DNA of 64,000 nt, taken from the NCBI RefSeq assembly GCF_019703515.2, contig NC_059368.1, positions 33,167,891 through 33,231,890 of the forward strand, read 5' to 3'. The stretch is from Myxocyprinus asiaticus. Its lineage: Eukaryota > Chordata > Actinopteri > Cypriniformes > Catostomidae. The notes below the pieces were generated by a model. The model was not told where the DNA came from and ran no database searches. It was given only the letters and a program-made list of their open reading frames with translations. The translations under genes and the position numbers were made by a program. Shown piece after piece: positions 23,062-32,540 of the stretch (position 1 is its first letter; each line of letters opens with the position of its first letter).

Positions 23062-23560
23062 GTTACTCCCAAGGGGAAGACACCATGGAGAACACACCTC
23101 GCCCAGAGAAGGGGGGGGGGGGAATTTTGAGTAGAATTGCATCACATGGTCTTACCGAGTCTTGTCGGAAGAATGTCATGTGGAGAAGTCCCATGGTAGG
23201 TCCAACCCGAGAGGGAAGGAACTCTACAAACATGGTGGCCGGGGGCAGAGGAACCTCTGCCCAAGGAAGACGCAGTTTACCAACAGGGAAACAATTTAGC
23301 AGCAAATATACATCACATGGGGTCACCTATGGGGAACCAGCATATGTGGAGCACCTACCCCAGTACAGGGCTTAGTTAGCACATGTACTGGGCTGGCAGC
23401 GAGTTTCTCCGCAAACTAGTCTGTCACAGGGCTAAGGAGGAAAGTCATCCAGGGATCACCACTTTGTGAACACTACTGGGAGTCAACAGCGAAAGTCTTC
23501 ACCTCAAGGGAGGGAAAGGCGCTATGTGCAAGCGGTACACCTGGCCAGCTGTCCTGGAAC

Positions 23561-24415
23561 TTACCTGTTCATACCTGACAAAACACGGGACGAAACCGGC
23601 TCAACCCGGAGATTGTAGAACCTCGCAAAGGTGTTGGGTGTTGCCCAGCCTGCTGCTCTGCAAATGTCTGCTAGAGAGGTGCCATTGTTCAGGGCCCAGG
23701 AGGCCGCCACACCCCTGGTAGAGTGGGCTCGTGGCCCCGCAGGGGGCGGCACGTGCTGAGCGTGATATGCCATCACGATGGCGTCAATGACCCAATGGGC
23801 GATCCTCTTTTTGGAGACAGCGCTTCCTTTCCGCTGTCCGCCAAAGCAGACAAATAGCTGCTCGGAGTTTCTAAAGCTCTGCATGCGATCCAAATACATG
23901 CGAAACGCGCGCACCAGACACAGCAACACCAAGGCTGGGTATGCCTCCTCCTGGGGCAGTGCTTGCAGGTTCACGACCTGATCTCTAAATGGGGTCGTGG
24001 GAACATTGGGCACATAGCCCGGACGGGGTCTCAGGATCACATGAGAGTATCCCGGGCTGAACTCCAGGCATGTTTCGCTGACAGAGAATGCCTGCAGGTC
24101 CCCTACCCTCTTGATGGAAGTGAGCACAGTCAAGAGGGCAATCTTCAAAGAGAATGCCTTAAGCTCAACTGACTCCAAGGGCTCGAAGGGGGCTCCCTGT
24201 AGACCCCGAAGGACTACAGAGTGGTCCCATGAGGGGATGAGACGCGGCCTGGAGGGATTCAACCTCCTAGTGCCTCTCAGGAACCGGATGATCAGGTTGT
24301 GCTTCCCTAAGGACTTACTGTCCACTGTGTCATGGTGTGGTATAGCGGCTACATACACCTTCAAGGTGGAGGGGGACAGCTGCCCCTCCAACCTCTCATG
24401 CAGGAAGGAAAGCAC
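23561..24415 (-). CDS. DIRS tyrosine recombinase, catalytic core open (284 codons)
   Basis: Site-specific recombinase that would insert the circular DIRS DNA into chromosomes. From the first Met at 24415 the frame is uninterrupted for 284 residues. Catalytic positions are visible: Arg103 in SIKRVGDL, His231 and Arg234 in HSTRGVAAS, Trp257 in AAGWATPNTF and the nucleophile Tyr267 in FARFYNLR. Upstream, the same frame shows the N-terminal core-binding region (FAKWCSS) but is cut by a TGA at 24451-24449, so the natural N-terminus is lost. Downstream at 23560 the frame ends near the expected C-terminus. The parent element lacks RT. The His, Arg and Tyr here are intact, whereas copy 2 has Gln for the His. 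Confidence 0.82.
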   Translation of the reverse strand: MLSFLHERLEGQLSPSTLKVYVAAIPHHDTVDSKSLGKHNLIIRFLRGTRRLNPSRPRLIPSWDHSVVLRGLQGAPFEPLESVELKAFSLKIALLTVLTSIKRVGDLQAFSVSETCLEFSPGYSHVILRPRPGYVPNVPTTPFRDQVVNLQALPQEEAYPALVLLCLVRAFRMYLDRMQSFRNSEQLFVCFGGQRKGSAVSKKRIAHWVIDAIVMAYHAQHVPPPAGPRAHSTRGVAASWALNNGTSLADICRAAGWATPNTFARFYNLRVEPVSSRVLSGMNR

Positions 24416-24534
24416 CGATCCAACTGCGCATCTCTGGGGGTCTTTGCGTCAGGAAGAACACCACTTAGCGAACAAACGCCACTTCAAGGCATACAGGTGC
24501 CTTGTAGAGGGAGTCCTAGCCTAAGTGATCATGT

Positions 24535-25536
24535 CTACCACCACGGGTAGTCTACAATCGACTTGAGGTGCTGCTGACCCCAGAGGAGGAGACGGTGGGT
24601 GAGTTGTGACATGCAACGGGAGCGTAGGCTGCCTTGGTGGTTGATGTATGCCACCGTTGCTGTGTTGTCTGTCCGAACCAACACATGCTTGCCCTGGATC
24701 AACGGCTGAAGCCTCCGCAGGGCAAGCAGTACTGCCAACAACTCGAGGCAGTTGATGTTCCAACGTAGCCACGGGCCAGTCCAGGAGCCGGCAGCTGCAT
24801 GCCCATTGCATATGGCACCCCAGCCCGTTTTGGAGGCATCCTTCGGAACCACGACGCGCCTGGAGATCTGTTCTAGGGGAACCCCTGCCCGTAGAAATGT
24901 CATGTTGGTCCAAGGGCGTGAGCCACGCTTCCAAGCTCCAGGCGAGGGGAACCAAAGGCACAATCTCGTCGGACGTACCGGCAGGTGGGGCGGAGCCTGA
25001 GGTGCCACGTCGGGGGGGCTTGAGCCCCATGGCCATGCTGAGTCGAGGGACATCGAAGCACTTACCTGACTCCTGATACCCACCATAGGATTGGTCGGGG
25101 AGGGGGGAGGAAGTATATCATCCCCGCAGTCCGTTGTAACCATCCTGGTGTGAGCATGCTTGTGCCACAGCTGGGCGCGCAGGGGCGGGGGGGCTGCCGC
25201 TGGAGTGCCAAACTTGCCGAAATGGAATTTTGGATGGTGGTCGTGATGACAGCCGTGCGCACCGGATATGTGACCCAGGGAACAAGAAAACCGCTCTTTT
25301 GTTGAACTTTTGGGTACCACAGCCTCTTGGGCATTCGGCGAAATTAAATGAAAATGAAACAAAAAATTCTCCTCCCGGCCCTCCACCAGGGGATGGAGTG
25401 GTCTGTTCACCAGCTCCAGAGCAGCGGGTCTCCTCGTCCCTGGTTCGCCCGTCTCAGGGGCGCTTTGAAGCCTTTCTAGGGTTCTTGGCGGCCGGCCGTG
25501 AGACGAGTGGCATCTGCTTCCTGTGATGGGCTCCAC
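24535..25536 (-). pseudogene. DIRS RT-leader plus RNase H, RT core deleted
   Basis: One open frame of 333 codons, read leftwards. Residues 1-210 are Pro-rich linker matching the gag/RT junction of copy 2 (shared SQVSASMSLDSA). At about 24915 the text jumps to PWTNMTFLRAGVPLEQ and then RNase H: DASKTGWGAICNGH (first Asp), NCLELLAVLLALRR (Glu), VRTDNTATVAYIN (Asp) and a C-terminal helix. In copy 2 the stretch between these points holds the whole polymerase (LVPKKGGGLRPILDLR to YLDD), absent here. The deletion kept a reading frame open, which makes it look like one intact gene, but it cannot polymerise DNA. RNase H-like active-site residues remain. Confidence 0.85.
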
Positions 25537-26690
25537 GCCGAGGCCAGGCCGTGGGGGCGGGCTGCGGCGGAGCCCGTGCTGTTGCTGCAGGAGGACTCCT
25601 TGGGTGATGAGCAGATGGGGTGCGGGATCTTGAGCTGTGCCGAGGTAGGATATGTTGAATGGCCTCCGTCTGCTGCTTCACCGCTGAGACCTGCTGGGCA
25701 AAGTCCTCGACGGTGTCGCCGAACAGGCCAACCTGGGAGATGGAGGCGTCAAGGAACCGTGCCTTGTCAGCCTCTCTCATCTTGACCAGGTTGAGCAAAA
25801 GGTGGTGTTCCTGGACCACCAGGGTGGACATCGCCCGCTCGAGAGACTCTGCGGGCATAAGTGCACCGTGAGTGCCTTATCCACCTGGGGGATCCCCGAA
25901 TAACCCCTGGCTGCCCCACCATCGAGGGTAGTGAGGGCAGGGGAGCTGAGAGATCAGGATCGGGTCAAGTAAGGTGCCCTCCATGATCTTGTCAGCTTCT
26001 CATGCACCTCCGGGAAGAAAGGAACCGGGGCTGGGCGCGGCCGTGAGCGGCGCTCCGAACCGAGGAACCAATTGTCGAGCCGTGAGGGTTCAGGGGAGAG
26101 TGGAGTTTTCCACTCTAACCCGATGCTCACGGCTGCCCGGGAAAGCATGTCGTCCAGCTCCGTGTCGGCCTGCGACTGGGCAACCATACCCGAGGGAGGA
26201 AGCCCAGCTGAAGCCTCCACGTCAGACTGAACAAGCCCGCTCTCCGATGCTGCGCTCGAGAGCTCATTGTCTTCCTGGGCTCCGAATAAGAGGTCGATCT
26301 CACCTTGAGAGAGCCCGACTTGGGCAAGCGAGTGTGCTGAGGAATGGGATGTCCATGGGGGGATACCCAGCGGAGGTGCTCCCATTGAGGTCCCCAAATC
26401 ACCCCCAGTGCTAACCGTCGCAGCCTCATACCCGTAGGTAGAAGGACCAAGGCGGGGAGCCGCTGGGGTGGCTTGCTTTTTCACGAAGGCAAGCCGCGAC
26501 CGCAATTGTTGCCATTGTCACGTTCTCGCAGTGAGGACAAGACCCATCCACGAACGATGTCTCCGTGTTGGCAGTGCCCAGACACGTAGGACAGTGATCG
26601 TGGCCTTCAGAATCCGAGAGATAATGATCGCAACCAGGAATAACAAACAAACGGAAAGGCGTCTTTAAAAAGACGTTCCGTGTGTGCCGC
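25454..26690 (-). pseudogene. DIRS gag-like gene, copy 1, frameshifted
   Basis: Presumed structural protein of the DIRS element. The N-terminal part (about 26690-26520) has a Cys/His cluster, IPGCDHYLSDSEGHDHCPTC followed by CPHC. The middle (26505-25954) is Pro/Ser-rich and contains EIDLLFGAQEDNELSS and PVPFFPEVHEKLTRSWRAPY. The C-terminal part (25858-25454) has TLVVQEHHLLLNLVKMREAD and GLFGDTVEDFAQQVSAVKQQ, a likely capsid helix region. The three parts lie in different frames. The same order and phrases recur in copy 2, which supports the assignment. No DIRS gag structure is known well enough to name residues. Confidence 0.75.
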
Positions 26691-26889
26691 TCTTTTAGAA
26701 GAAAATATACTCTTTTAGAATATACTCTTTTTGTTTTAGTTATTTCTGCCGAAGTGCCCAGGGGCATTCTCTGCACTGCACCGGTGCAGAGGGGGAGAAG
26801 CCGCTGAAATGTGCCATAGAATCCAGCAGAGGAGGTGAATGAGAATCGCGAAGAAAGCTCAATGAATAGAATCACTCGGCTCCGAAGAG

Positions 26890-27083
26890 AAAATCTGAAT
26901 GAGTGGTTGCATACCAGCACCTTTTATACCCGTATGTCCAGGGGAAGTGGCATGCAAATTCCACTCGCCAATTCCCATTGGCCTTTTTTCAAAGATCAGA
27001 GGTGTTTGGGGCTCCCAAGAGTGACCCTTAGTGTCACTACATCGACACAACTTCGAGTGAGTGACAGATAGGGAACATGGTTA
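26890..27083. repeat. DIRS copy 1 inverted terminal repeat (5' end of the element)
   Basis: Contains ACTCGCCAATTCCCATTGGC and GTCACTACATCGACACAAC, the complement of the repeat at 22377-22600. It ends GAGTGAGTGACAGATAGGGA near 27075. Confidence 0.88.
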
Positions 27084-28652
27084 CTATATGAAGACCATAT
27101 TACTGTTTTAGCACCATGAATAAGTACATTAAAGCAATCGCTTCCACCCCAATAAACTAAAACAAAATATGCATACAACATTACTATAGTAAAACTATGG
27201 TTCATTTTACCTGGATCAAACCTTTCTCTCAACTCCCTGACCTTCACCATGATCAAATCACTGTGAGGAATAAAACCTTTTTTTTAATTTTTTTTTTTAT
27301 GAAAGTTTAAGAGTGGAGACAGGAAACAGAATGGGAAAAAATGGAACAAAAGGCGCAATTGAACCTCAGTCATCCACACAAAAGAAACACATTTTCACCA
27401 TCATAACACCCCACATAACTGAAGTGATACTAGTGGGCACAGTTTATCTTCTATTCCTTTGATTCCAGCAGACTATTTGAGTGCAAATAGCAGTGCTGTG
27501 TTTAGCTGTCCTTTGGCATCCTCTATTAACCAAAGTGCATTAATAAACCTCACAGTCTGACCTTTTTCCTCTATCTAATGTAAATCAGCCACTGGAACCA
27601 GCCATCATTCCTTGTGTGATTTATGTCATAAAAACTCTGGATTCACTTTATTACAGAATGTAATCTTGTTAAACTCATCCAATCTGGCATCGAGGTGTGC
27701 TGTGGTGGCCGATAAGATGTACTACAGGGCAAAGTCTATTTAATGGCTTAATGATGATCGGGTAATTGTGAAAAGTGCCTTCCTGTTATTACCATTTGGA
27801 TGATGAATGCTGGTCTGTGCTCGTGATAAAGATCACTGCATTCATCACCCAGGCAAAGAGGACATGGGTATACTTTGACACAGAAGATATATTGCTTTAT
27901 TTCTCTCTCACTTCTTTACTATGATTGTGCCTGGCATGAAAAATGTGGGTGAAACAAATGTATCTGTTCAAGCTGTACACTCCTCACCACAATCACACCA
28001 TCATTCAAACACCACAAGATTCGTATACATATAATTGTCAATGTTCTGAATATCAGGGTGGTTTCAAACCAGTGCCTGGGATGGAATATTTTTTTTTGGA
28101 ATAGGGGAGACACTTAAATACATTCTAGCAAGGGTCAGTTAGAGAATGACAGTATATTTTAGCAAAAAGGATCAAATAAACTGTTCTTGGGACTAGGGTA
28201 TGTTTCAGAAATGTCAGGTTGAGGCAAGTTGCCACATGTTTTATGTGGTATAAATGTATACAATTTATTAATAGCAATATAATTTGGTCAAATAGGTTGA
28301 TATTTTTTTTTTGTGTTACCTTGTACAATTTTGTTCTTTTGTTAATTGTTTTGTTTTTATTCATTGTTTCACAGTTTAAATTTGGCTATAAAGCAGTAAA
28401 TGATCTCAGAAATCAAATTAAAAGGACAGGTGCTTTGAGGTCATGCAATCTTAGTGGTTGATGCACAGATACCAAATTAAAAACCTCAACAATGTAAGTG
28501 CTATTACAATCTACAAGGTAGGCTAGGACTGACACCCAACTGCTTGAATTCAAGCACAGGGAGATGATGTTTGTTCATAGATTCCTTTTCAAGAGTCATA
28601 TTAGAAGTTACAGGACATATTATAGATTGCTCAGAATTAATCGAAAGGATAC
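27084..28652. other. No gene seen between DIRS copy 1 and the older Gmr1 copy
   Basis: AT-rich with T runs at 27280-27300 and 28302-28312. Short frames have no recognisable motif. Confidence 0.5.
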
Positions 28653-28917
28653 TGTGGAGGTGGGGGCGTGGTGGAGCGTTTGTCCGGAGAGAGAGAAAGC
28701 GGTAAGGGTGCACACACCTGAGCGCAATATATCTAACACCTGTTTCTGATTGCAGTGAGCAATGGGAAGAGCGATATAAGGAGGAACCACGCCAGAGACT
28801 GAGAGAGAGAGAGTCGCACAAAGCTGTCTGTGTGTTAAATTCTGGAAAGGTATTTTGAGTTGTTAATTAAAGACTGGCCTTTTTGAGTTGAAGTCACGCT
28901 TCCCGTTTCCTCCTTTA
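28653..28917 (+). repeat. 5' LTR of the decayed Gmr1-like copy (3' end deleted)
   Basis: Begins TGTGGAGGTGGGGGCGTGG and shares GGAGAGAGAGAAAGCGGTAA and TAACACCTGTTTCTGATTGCAG with the other LTRs of the family. It ends near CGTTTCCTCCTTTAATG, after which gag follows at once, so the LTR end, the tRNA primer site and the gag start have been deleted. Confidence 0.8.
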
Positions 28918-28918
28918 A

Positions 28919-29457
28919 TGGGGGCAGAAGATGATCTAGAGGCATTCCTAGACCTCTTCGAGAGAACGGCCGAGATCTGGAGCTGGCCACATGCTCAGTG
29001 GGTGGTCAGACTCAACCCACTGTTCTCCTACCGTATCCTGGTGTACGATGACCTGAAGAAGTCCATCTTGCAGCGGGTCGTTCACAGCCCTGAATAGCAC
29101 AGACAACTCTCCATTCGATGAAGATGGACGCGCGCGGCTGCCCGTTTACTTCACGCAACAGCTCCTTGCAGTGGGTCATTCACAGCCCCGAATAGCACAG
29201 ACAACTCTTCCATTCGATGAAGATGGACGCGCGGCTGCCTGTTTACCTTCATGCAACAGCTCCATGACACCTGCTACAAGTGGCTGCTGGCTGAGGACTG
29301 CGATGCTGAGGGAGTCATCGATCTCGTGGTTCTGGAACAGCTGATCTGTCATCTGCCAAAAGGAATGGTGGAGTGGGTCCAGTGCCACCACTCGGCATCT
29401 CTGGAGGAAGCCATCCAACTGGCTGAGGACTATTTGTCTGCGTATCCGAGGGCGTAA
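28919..29457 (+). pseudogene. Gmr1-like gag, decayed, with SCAN-like segment
   Basis: The first block, 28919-29096, has EAFLDLFERTAEIWSW and DDLKKSILQRVVHSPE before a TAG. A 98-bp duplication follows (29067-29263). The second block, 29251-29457, reads CYKWLLAEDCDAEGVIDLV, VLEQLICHLPKGMVEWVQCH and SLEEAIQLAEDY. That second block is the capsid C-terminal helix bundle related to the vertebrate SCAN domain, with its typical Trp-Leu, VLEQ, LP and WVQ landmarks. The zinc knuckle expected near 29660 has lost its cysteines. It sits between a truncated LTR and the protease and is not expressible as one protein. Confidence 0.82.
29067..29263 (+). repeat. 98-bp tandem duplication inside gag
   Basis: CTTGCAGCGGGTCGTTCACA at 29067 recurs as CTTGCAGTGGGTCATTCACA at 29165, and the two units stay alike to GCAACAGCTCC. 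There are small indels and a few substitutions, so the duplication is not brand new. Confidence 0.88.
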
Positions 29458-29814
29458 CCCTCCCACTCTCTCTCCCCTCCCTCTTGTTTTCCCCCTTCTC
29501 TTCTCTCTCACTCTGTCCCTGTCATACAGCCCGTCCTGGTACCCTGGAGGCAAGGGAAGGTACCGGCAAAGCCGGCTCCCCGTTCTCAGGGGGTTTCCCT
29601 GCTGCCGCTGTCCCTATTGTCTCTTCGCTCTCCCCCTCAGGTGGTTAAAACCGCTGTCACAAGTGCAGGTGTGACGCCTGGGCCTGCCAGTTGGAGTCAA
29701 GGGGTACCCAGGCATTTCCTAGACAATTCCCCATGATGAAGTGGGAACATTGGTCCGGGTTCCCGACACTCCACGGGTTTCCCCCGATCGAGCCGGAGTG
29801 TACAGTATACCTGT

Positions 29815-30024
29815 GAGTATCGAGGAAGTACATATCAAGCCTTGGTGGATACTGGCTGTAATCAGACCTCTATCCAACAATATTTGGTTCAAGATGAGGC
29901 TTTGAGCACAAATAAAAGGGTGAAGGTGAGGTGTGTGCATGGGGATATTCACAATTATCCTGTGGTGACACTCATTATTACATTTTGTGAGCAAAAGCAT
30001 AGAGACCCCCCACCCATCCACTAA
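29815..30024 (+). pseudogene. Gmr1-like aspartic protease, decayed
   Basis: Pepsin-like retroviral-type protease that would mature Gag-Pol. It shows the active-site turn LVDTGCNQTSIQQYL (about 29845) and the flap/C-terminal phrases VRCVHGDIHNYPVVTLII. The matching region of the fuller copy is at 52916-53158. The C-terminal part is lost after KHRDPPPIH. Confidence 0.8.
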
Positions 30025-30399
30025 TTTTGGGGACTTATTGGCCAAAATTTGAGACTCTATTAAAAGGAATATGTGTGGATGGGTCCTGCGAGAAAATTAT
30101 TAGATGTGAGATGCGCTGGCTGGGGAGGTGTAGCCTGGGCCATCAATGACAGCTCCATGTCAGGATTGCATAAGGGAGGTGGGAGTCTCTGCTTCCCCAG
30201 CCGTTAGAGGATTCCCGGCAGTGTATTTCCCTCTGGAGCAGTCACGAGACGAAACCCTTAGACACGCATTCGACCAAGTGAAAGTAATTGATGGTCATTG
30301 TCTTCAGTCAGACACTGTGCTCTCGTACCTGTATTTTTGTATTATAAATGATCGGTTGTATTAAGTGATGCAGGACACTCAGACAAAAGAAGATACAAC

Positions 30400-30798
30400 C
30401 CAGTTGTTGATACCGAAGAGCCGTCGGGAAATGCTATTCCAGACGGCTCATCATAAACCGTCTAATGGCCCATTTCTATTGGCCGGGCATTCACGGGGAT
30501 GTTCGCAGGTGGTGTGCGGCATGCCGTGAATGTCAGCTGGTGAATCCACTGGCCACCCCAAGAGCACCTTTGTGCCCAATTCCTTTGGTCGAGGTCCCCT
30601 TTGAAAGAACTGGTATGGACCTCATCGGGCCATTAGTGCGGACAGCATGCGGCCATCGCTTTGTGTTGGTTCTGGTGGAATATGCAACGCTATATCCAGA
30701 AGCAGTGCCCCTGCACAACATCTCAGCACGTAGTGTTGTGGAGGCAGTCTTCAGAATAATCTCCCGAGTGGGGATTCCGAAAGAAATCCTCACTGATC
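30400..30798 (+). pseudogene. Gmr1-like integrase, N-terminal half (before the L1)
   Basis: Integrase inserts the LTR-retrotransposon cDNA. The zinc-binding CxxC is visible in WCAACRECQLVNP; the first catalytic Asp in GMDLIGPL; then HRFVLVLVEYATLYPEAVPL. The frame runs into KEILTD, where the L1 interrupts it at the second catalytic Asp. The part before 30465 lies in another frame and carries the His pair less clearly. The gene resumes at 35846 after the LINE. Confidence 0.86.
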
Positions 30799-30935
30799 GG
30801 GAGTTATGTGATGCCATGCGAGGATCAGATGTGTGAATGGCGAGCTCTGCACACTTTGCTAGTTTTAACACTTTTAATGATATAAACCGGTGAGATTCGG
30901 TACACTCTGTTCCATAACTGTTCTAGGAGGACAAT

Positions 30936-31757
30936 ATGTCAAAGAATTCAAAATCCTTGGGCTCTGGAGACATTAAAAGACACTTACGTGCTCAAACTGA
31001 CACCCCCGAGCGGGCCGCGAACCTGGGAGTCGATTTGGTCAGAGAGATGCGGTGAGAGATGCTGGGCATGTCGGCAATGCTGACGAAGGTCGTTGCTGAC
31101 TTGGAGGATCTTGCTGTGATACATCGATCAATCACTGCCATGGAGGCGAAGTTCACTGAGGTGGTTACATGAGTGGGGGATGTCGAGAAACGGATTGATT
31201 ATCTGGAGTCATTGGAGAGGGAATTATCTGCTAATCCGCTAGCGATCAAGGTGGATTTGGAGTGTGTCTGGGAGAAGTTGGAGGACATGGAGAACTGTAG
31301 CCAGCGGAATAATGTCCGTATCGTCAGAGTTCCTGAGGGCGAAGAGGGACAGGATATGGTGAAATTCTTGGATGGGCTCCTTCTGAATCTGCTCGACATA
31401 GCAGGCCATAAGCTGGAAATCGAGCGAGCTCACAGTTCCTTCTCGGAGATCTGCGGAGGGAGACAGGCCCCGGTCAATTCTGGCCAAATTTCTGAGATCA
31501 TCCGATAAAGATCTTGTGTTACGTAAGTTGAGGAGTAAAGGAAGGCGTTTTGGTAAAACCACAGGATTTTCTTGTTCCCAGACTTCGCAGATTTGACGAG
31601 AGAAACGTGATCGATTCAAGGAATGCAAGAAACTTTTACAACAATGGAAGGTCGCTTTTACACTGATATTCCTGGCCAAATTGAGAATAGATGCTAAGGA
31701 TGGCCGTAAAACATTCACATGCCCACAGAAAGCGATGTCCTTCATAAAGTCAATGTA
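30936..31757 (+). pseudogene. L1 ORF1 (RNA-binding chaperone), decayed
   Basis: ORF1 protein coats the L1 RNA. The start ATG at 30936 (MSKNSKSLGSGD) follows GGAGGACAAT. The frame has a TGA at 31053 and a second stop before 31173. It then shows a coiled-coil stretch (VEKRIDYLESLERELS), the RRM-type phrase DMENCSQRNNVRIVRVPEGE and EIERAHS. A frameshift near 31430-31480 moves the C-terminal domain (LAKFLRSSDKDLVLRKLRS, FTCPQKAMSFIKSM) into another frame ending about 31757. The order coiled coil - RRM - C-terminal domain is the standard L1 ORF1p layout. Confidence 0.83.
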
Positions 31758-31859
31758 GTGAGTAAGTCATCTTGTGGTACCCACATTGCAGCCGAGTGGA
31801 CTGGCTCACTGAACATTCACTTGACTGTTCGAGGAAATTGAGCCTTTTATTTATTTATT

Positions 31860-32540
31860 TATTTTTTTTTTGCTGGATCCGCCTAGCGGCTGGAGTTTGT
31901 TTTGTGAGTAATACACCTTCAGGACAGCTTTATGGATGAATCTACATGCTCTTTGTACTTATTCCTCCTATTGGCTGGAGTTTGTTTTGTGGAGTATTTC
32001 TTGCAAGACATTGGAGTGTTTAAGTCATTTGTTGCACTCATGTTGCAGCTGAGTGGACCGGCTCACTGAACATCCATTTGACTGTTTGGGGAATTGGCGA
32101 GCTCTTCTTGTGCTGGTTCTGCCTAGCAGCTGGAGCTTATTTTGAAGAGTAACACACCTTCAGGACAGTTTTATGGATGAATCTACATGCTCTTTGTGTT
32201 TATTCCACCTATTGGCTGGATTTTGTTTTATAGATTATCTTTTGCCATGTAATTCTGTCTCACAAAATTTTTATAGAAACATCGGACTTGAATAATCCGA
32301 CTCAAAGTTGTCACGGGGGATCTCGTAGGCATACATGGACTGTTTGAGTTTGTATGGATGGACACCAGTTGGTGCTGTTGTGTGCGGGGTAAATGCGCAC
32401 ATTTTTCTTTTTTCTGTTTGTTTGGTTCTGGGGAATGTCCGGGGTTTGATGGAGGCACTAATGTTGGAATGTGGTCTTTATAATCTTGTTTTTGGCACAC
32501 TATCTATTTTTTCTTATATGTCAAAATTTCAAATGTTAAT
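31860..32540. other. Inter-ORF region of the L1, with an internal duplication
   Basis: CGGCTGGAGTTTGTTTTGTGAG, CAGGACAGCTTTATGGATGA and CATGCTCTTTGTACTTATTC at 31885-31975 recur as similar text at 32120-32215 (caggacagttttatggatga and catgctctttgtgtttattc). There is therefore a diverged direct repeat of about 240 bp between ORF1 and ORF2. No gene is seen. Confidence 0.7.

Larger units (their letters stand above)
22377..27083 (-). mobile_element. DIRS1-like retrotransposon copy 1, minus strand, RT deleted
   Basis: Tyrosine-recombinase retrotransposon read right to left: 5' inverted repeat (about 26890-27083), gag (26680-25454), RT/RNase H region (25536-24535), tyrosine recombinase (24522-23561), 3' UTR, internal complementary region (22645-22775) and 3' inverted repeat (22377-22600). 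DIRS elements have no LTRs and no target duplication; they form a circle that the recombinase inserts. The terminal repeats and internal complementary region support this directly. RNase H follows the gag/RT linker with no RT core between them, so an internal deletion removed the polymerase. Confidence 0.9.

Noticed and set aside
25454..26690. Plus-strand frames opposite the DIRS gag (for example 25974-26414)
   Set aside because: Antisense shadows of a GC-rich coding region on the minus strand. No motif of their own.
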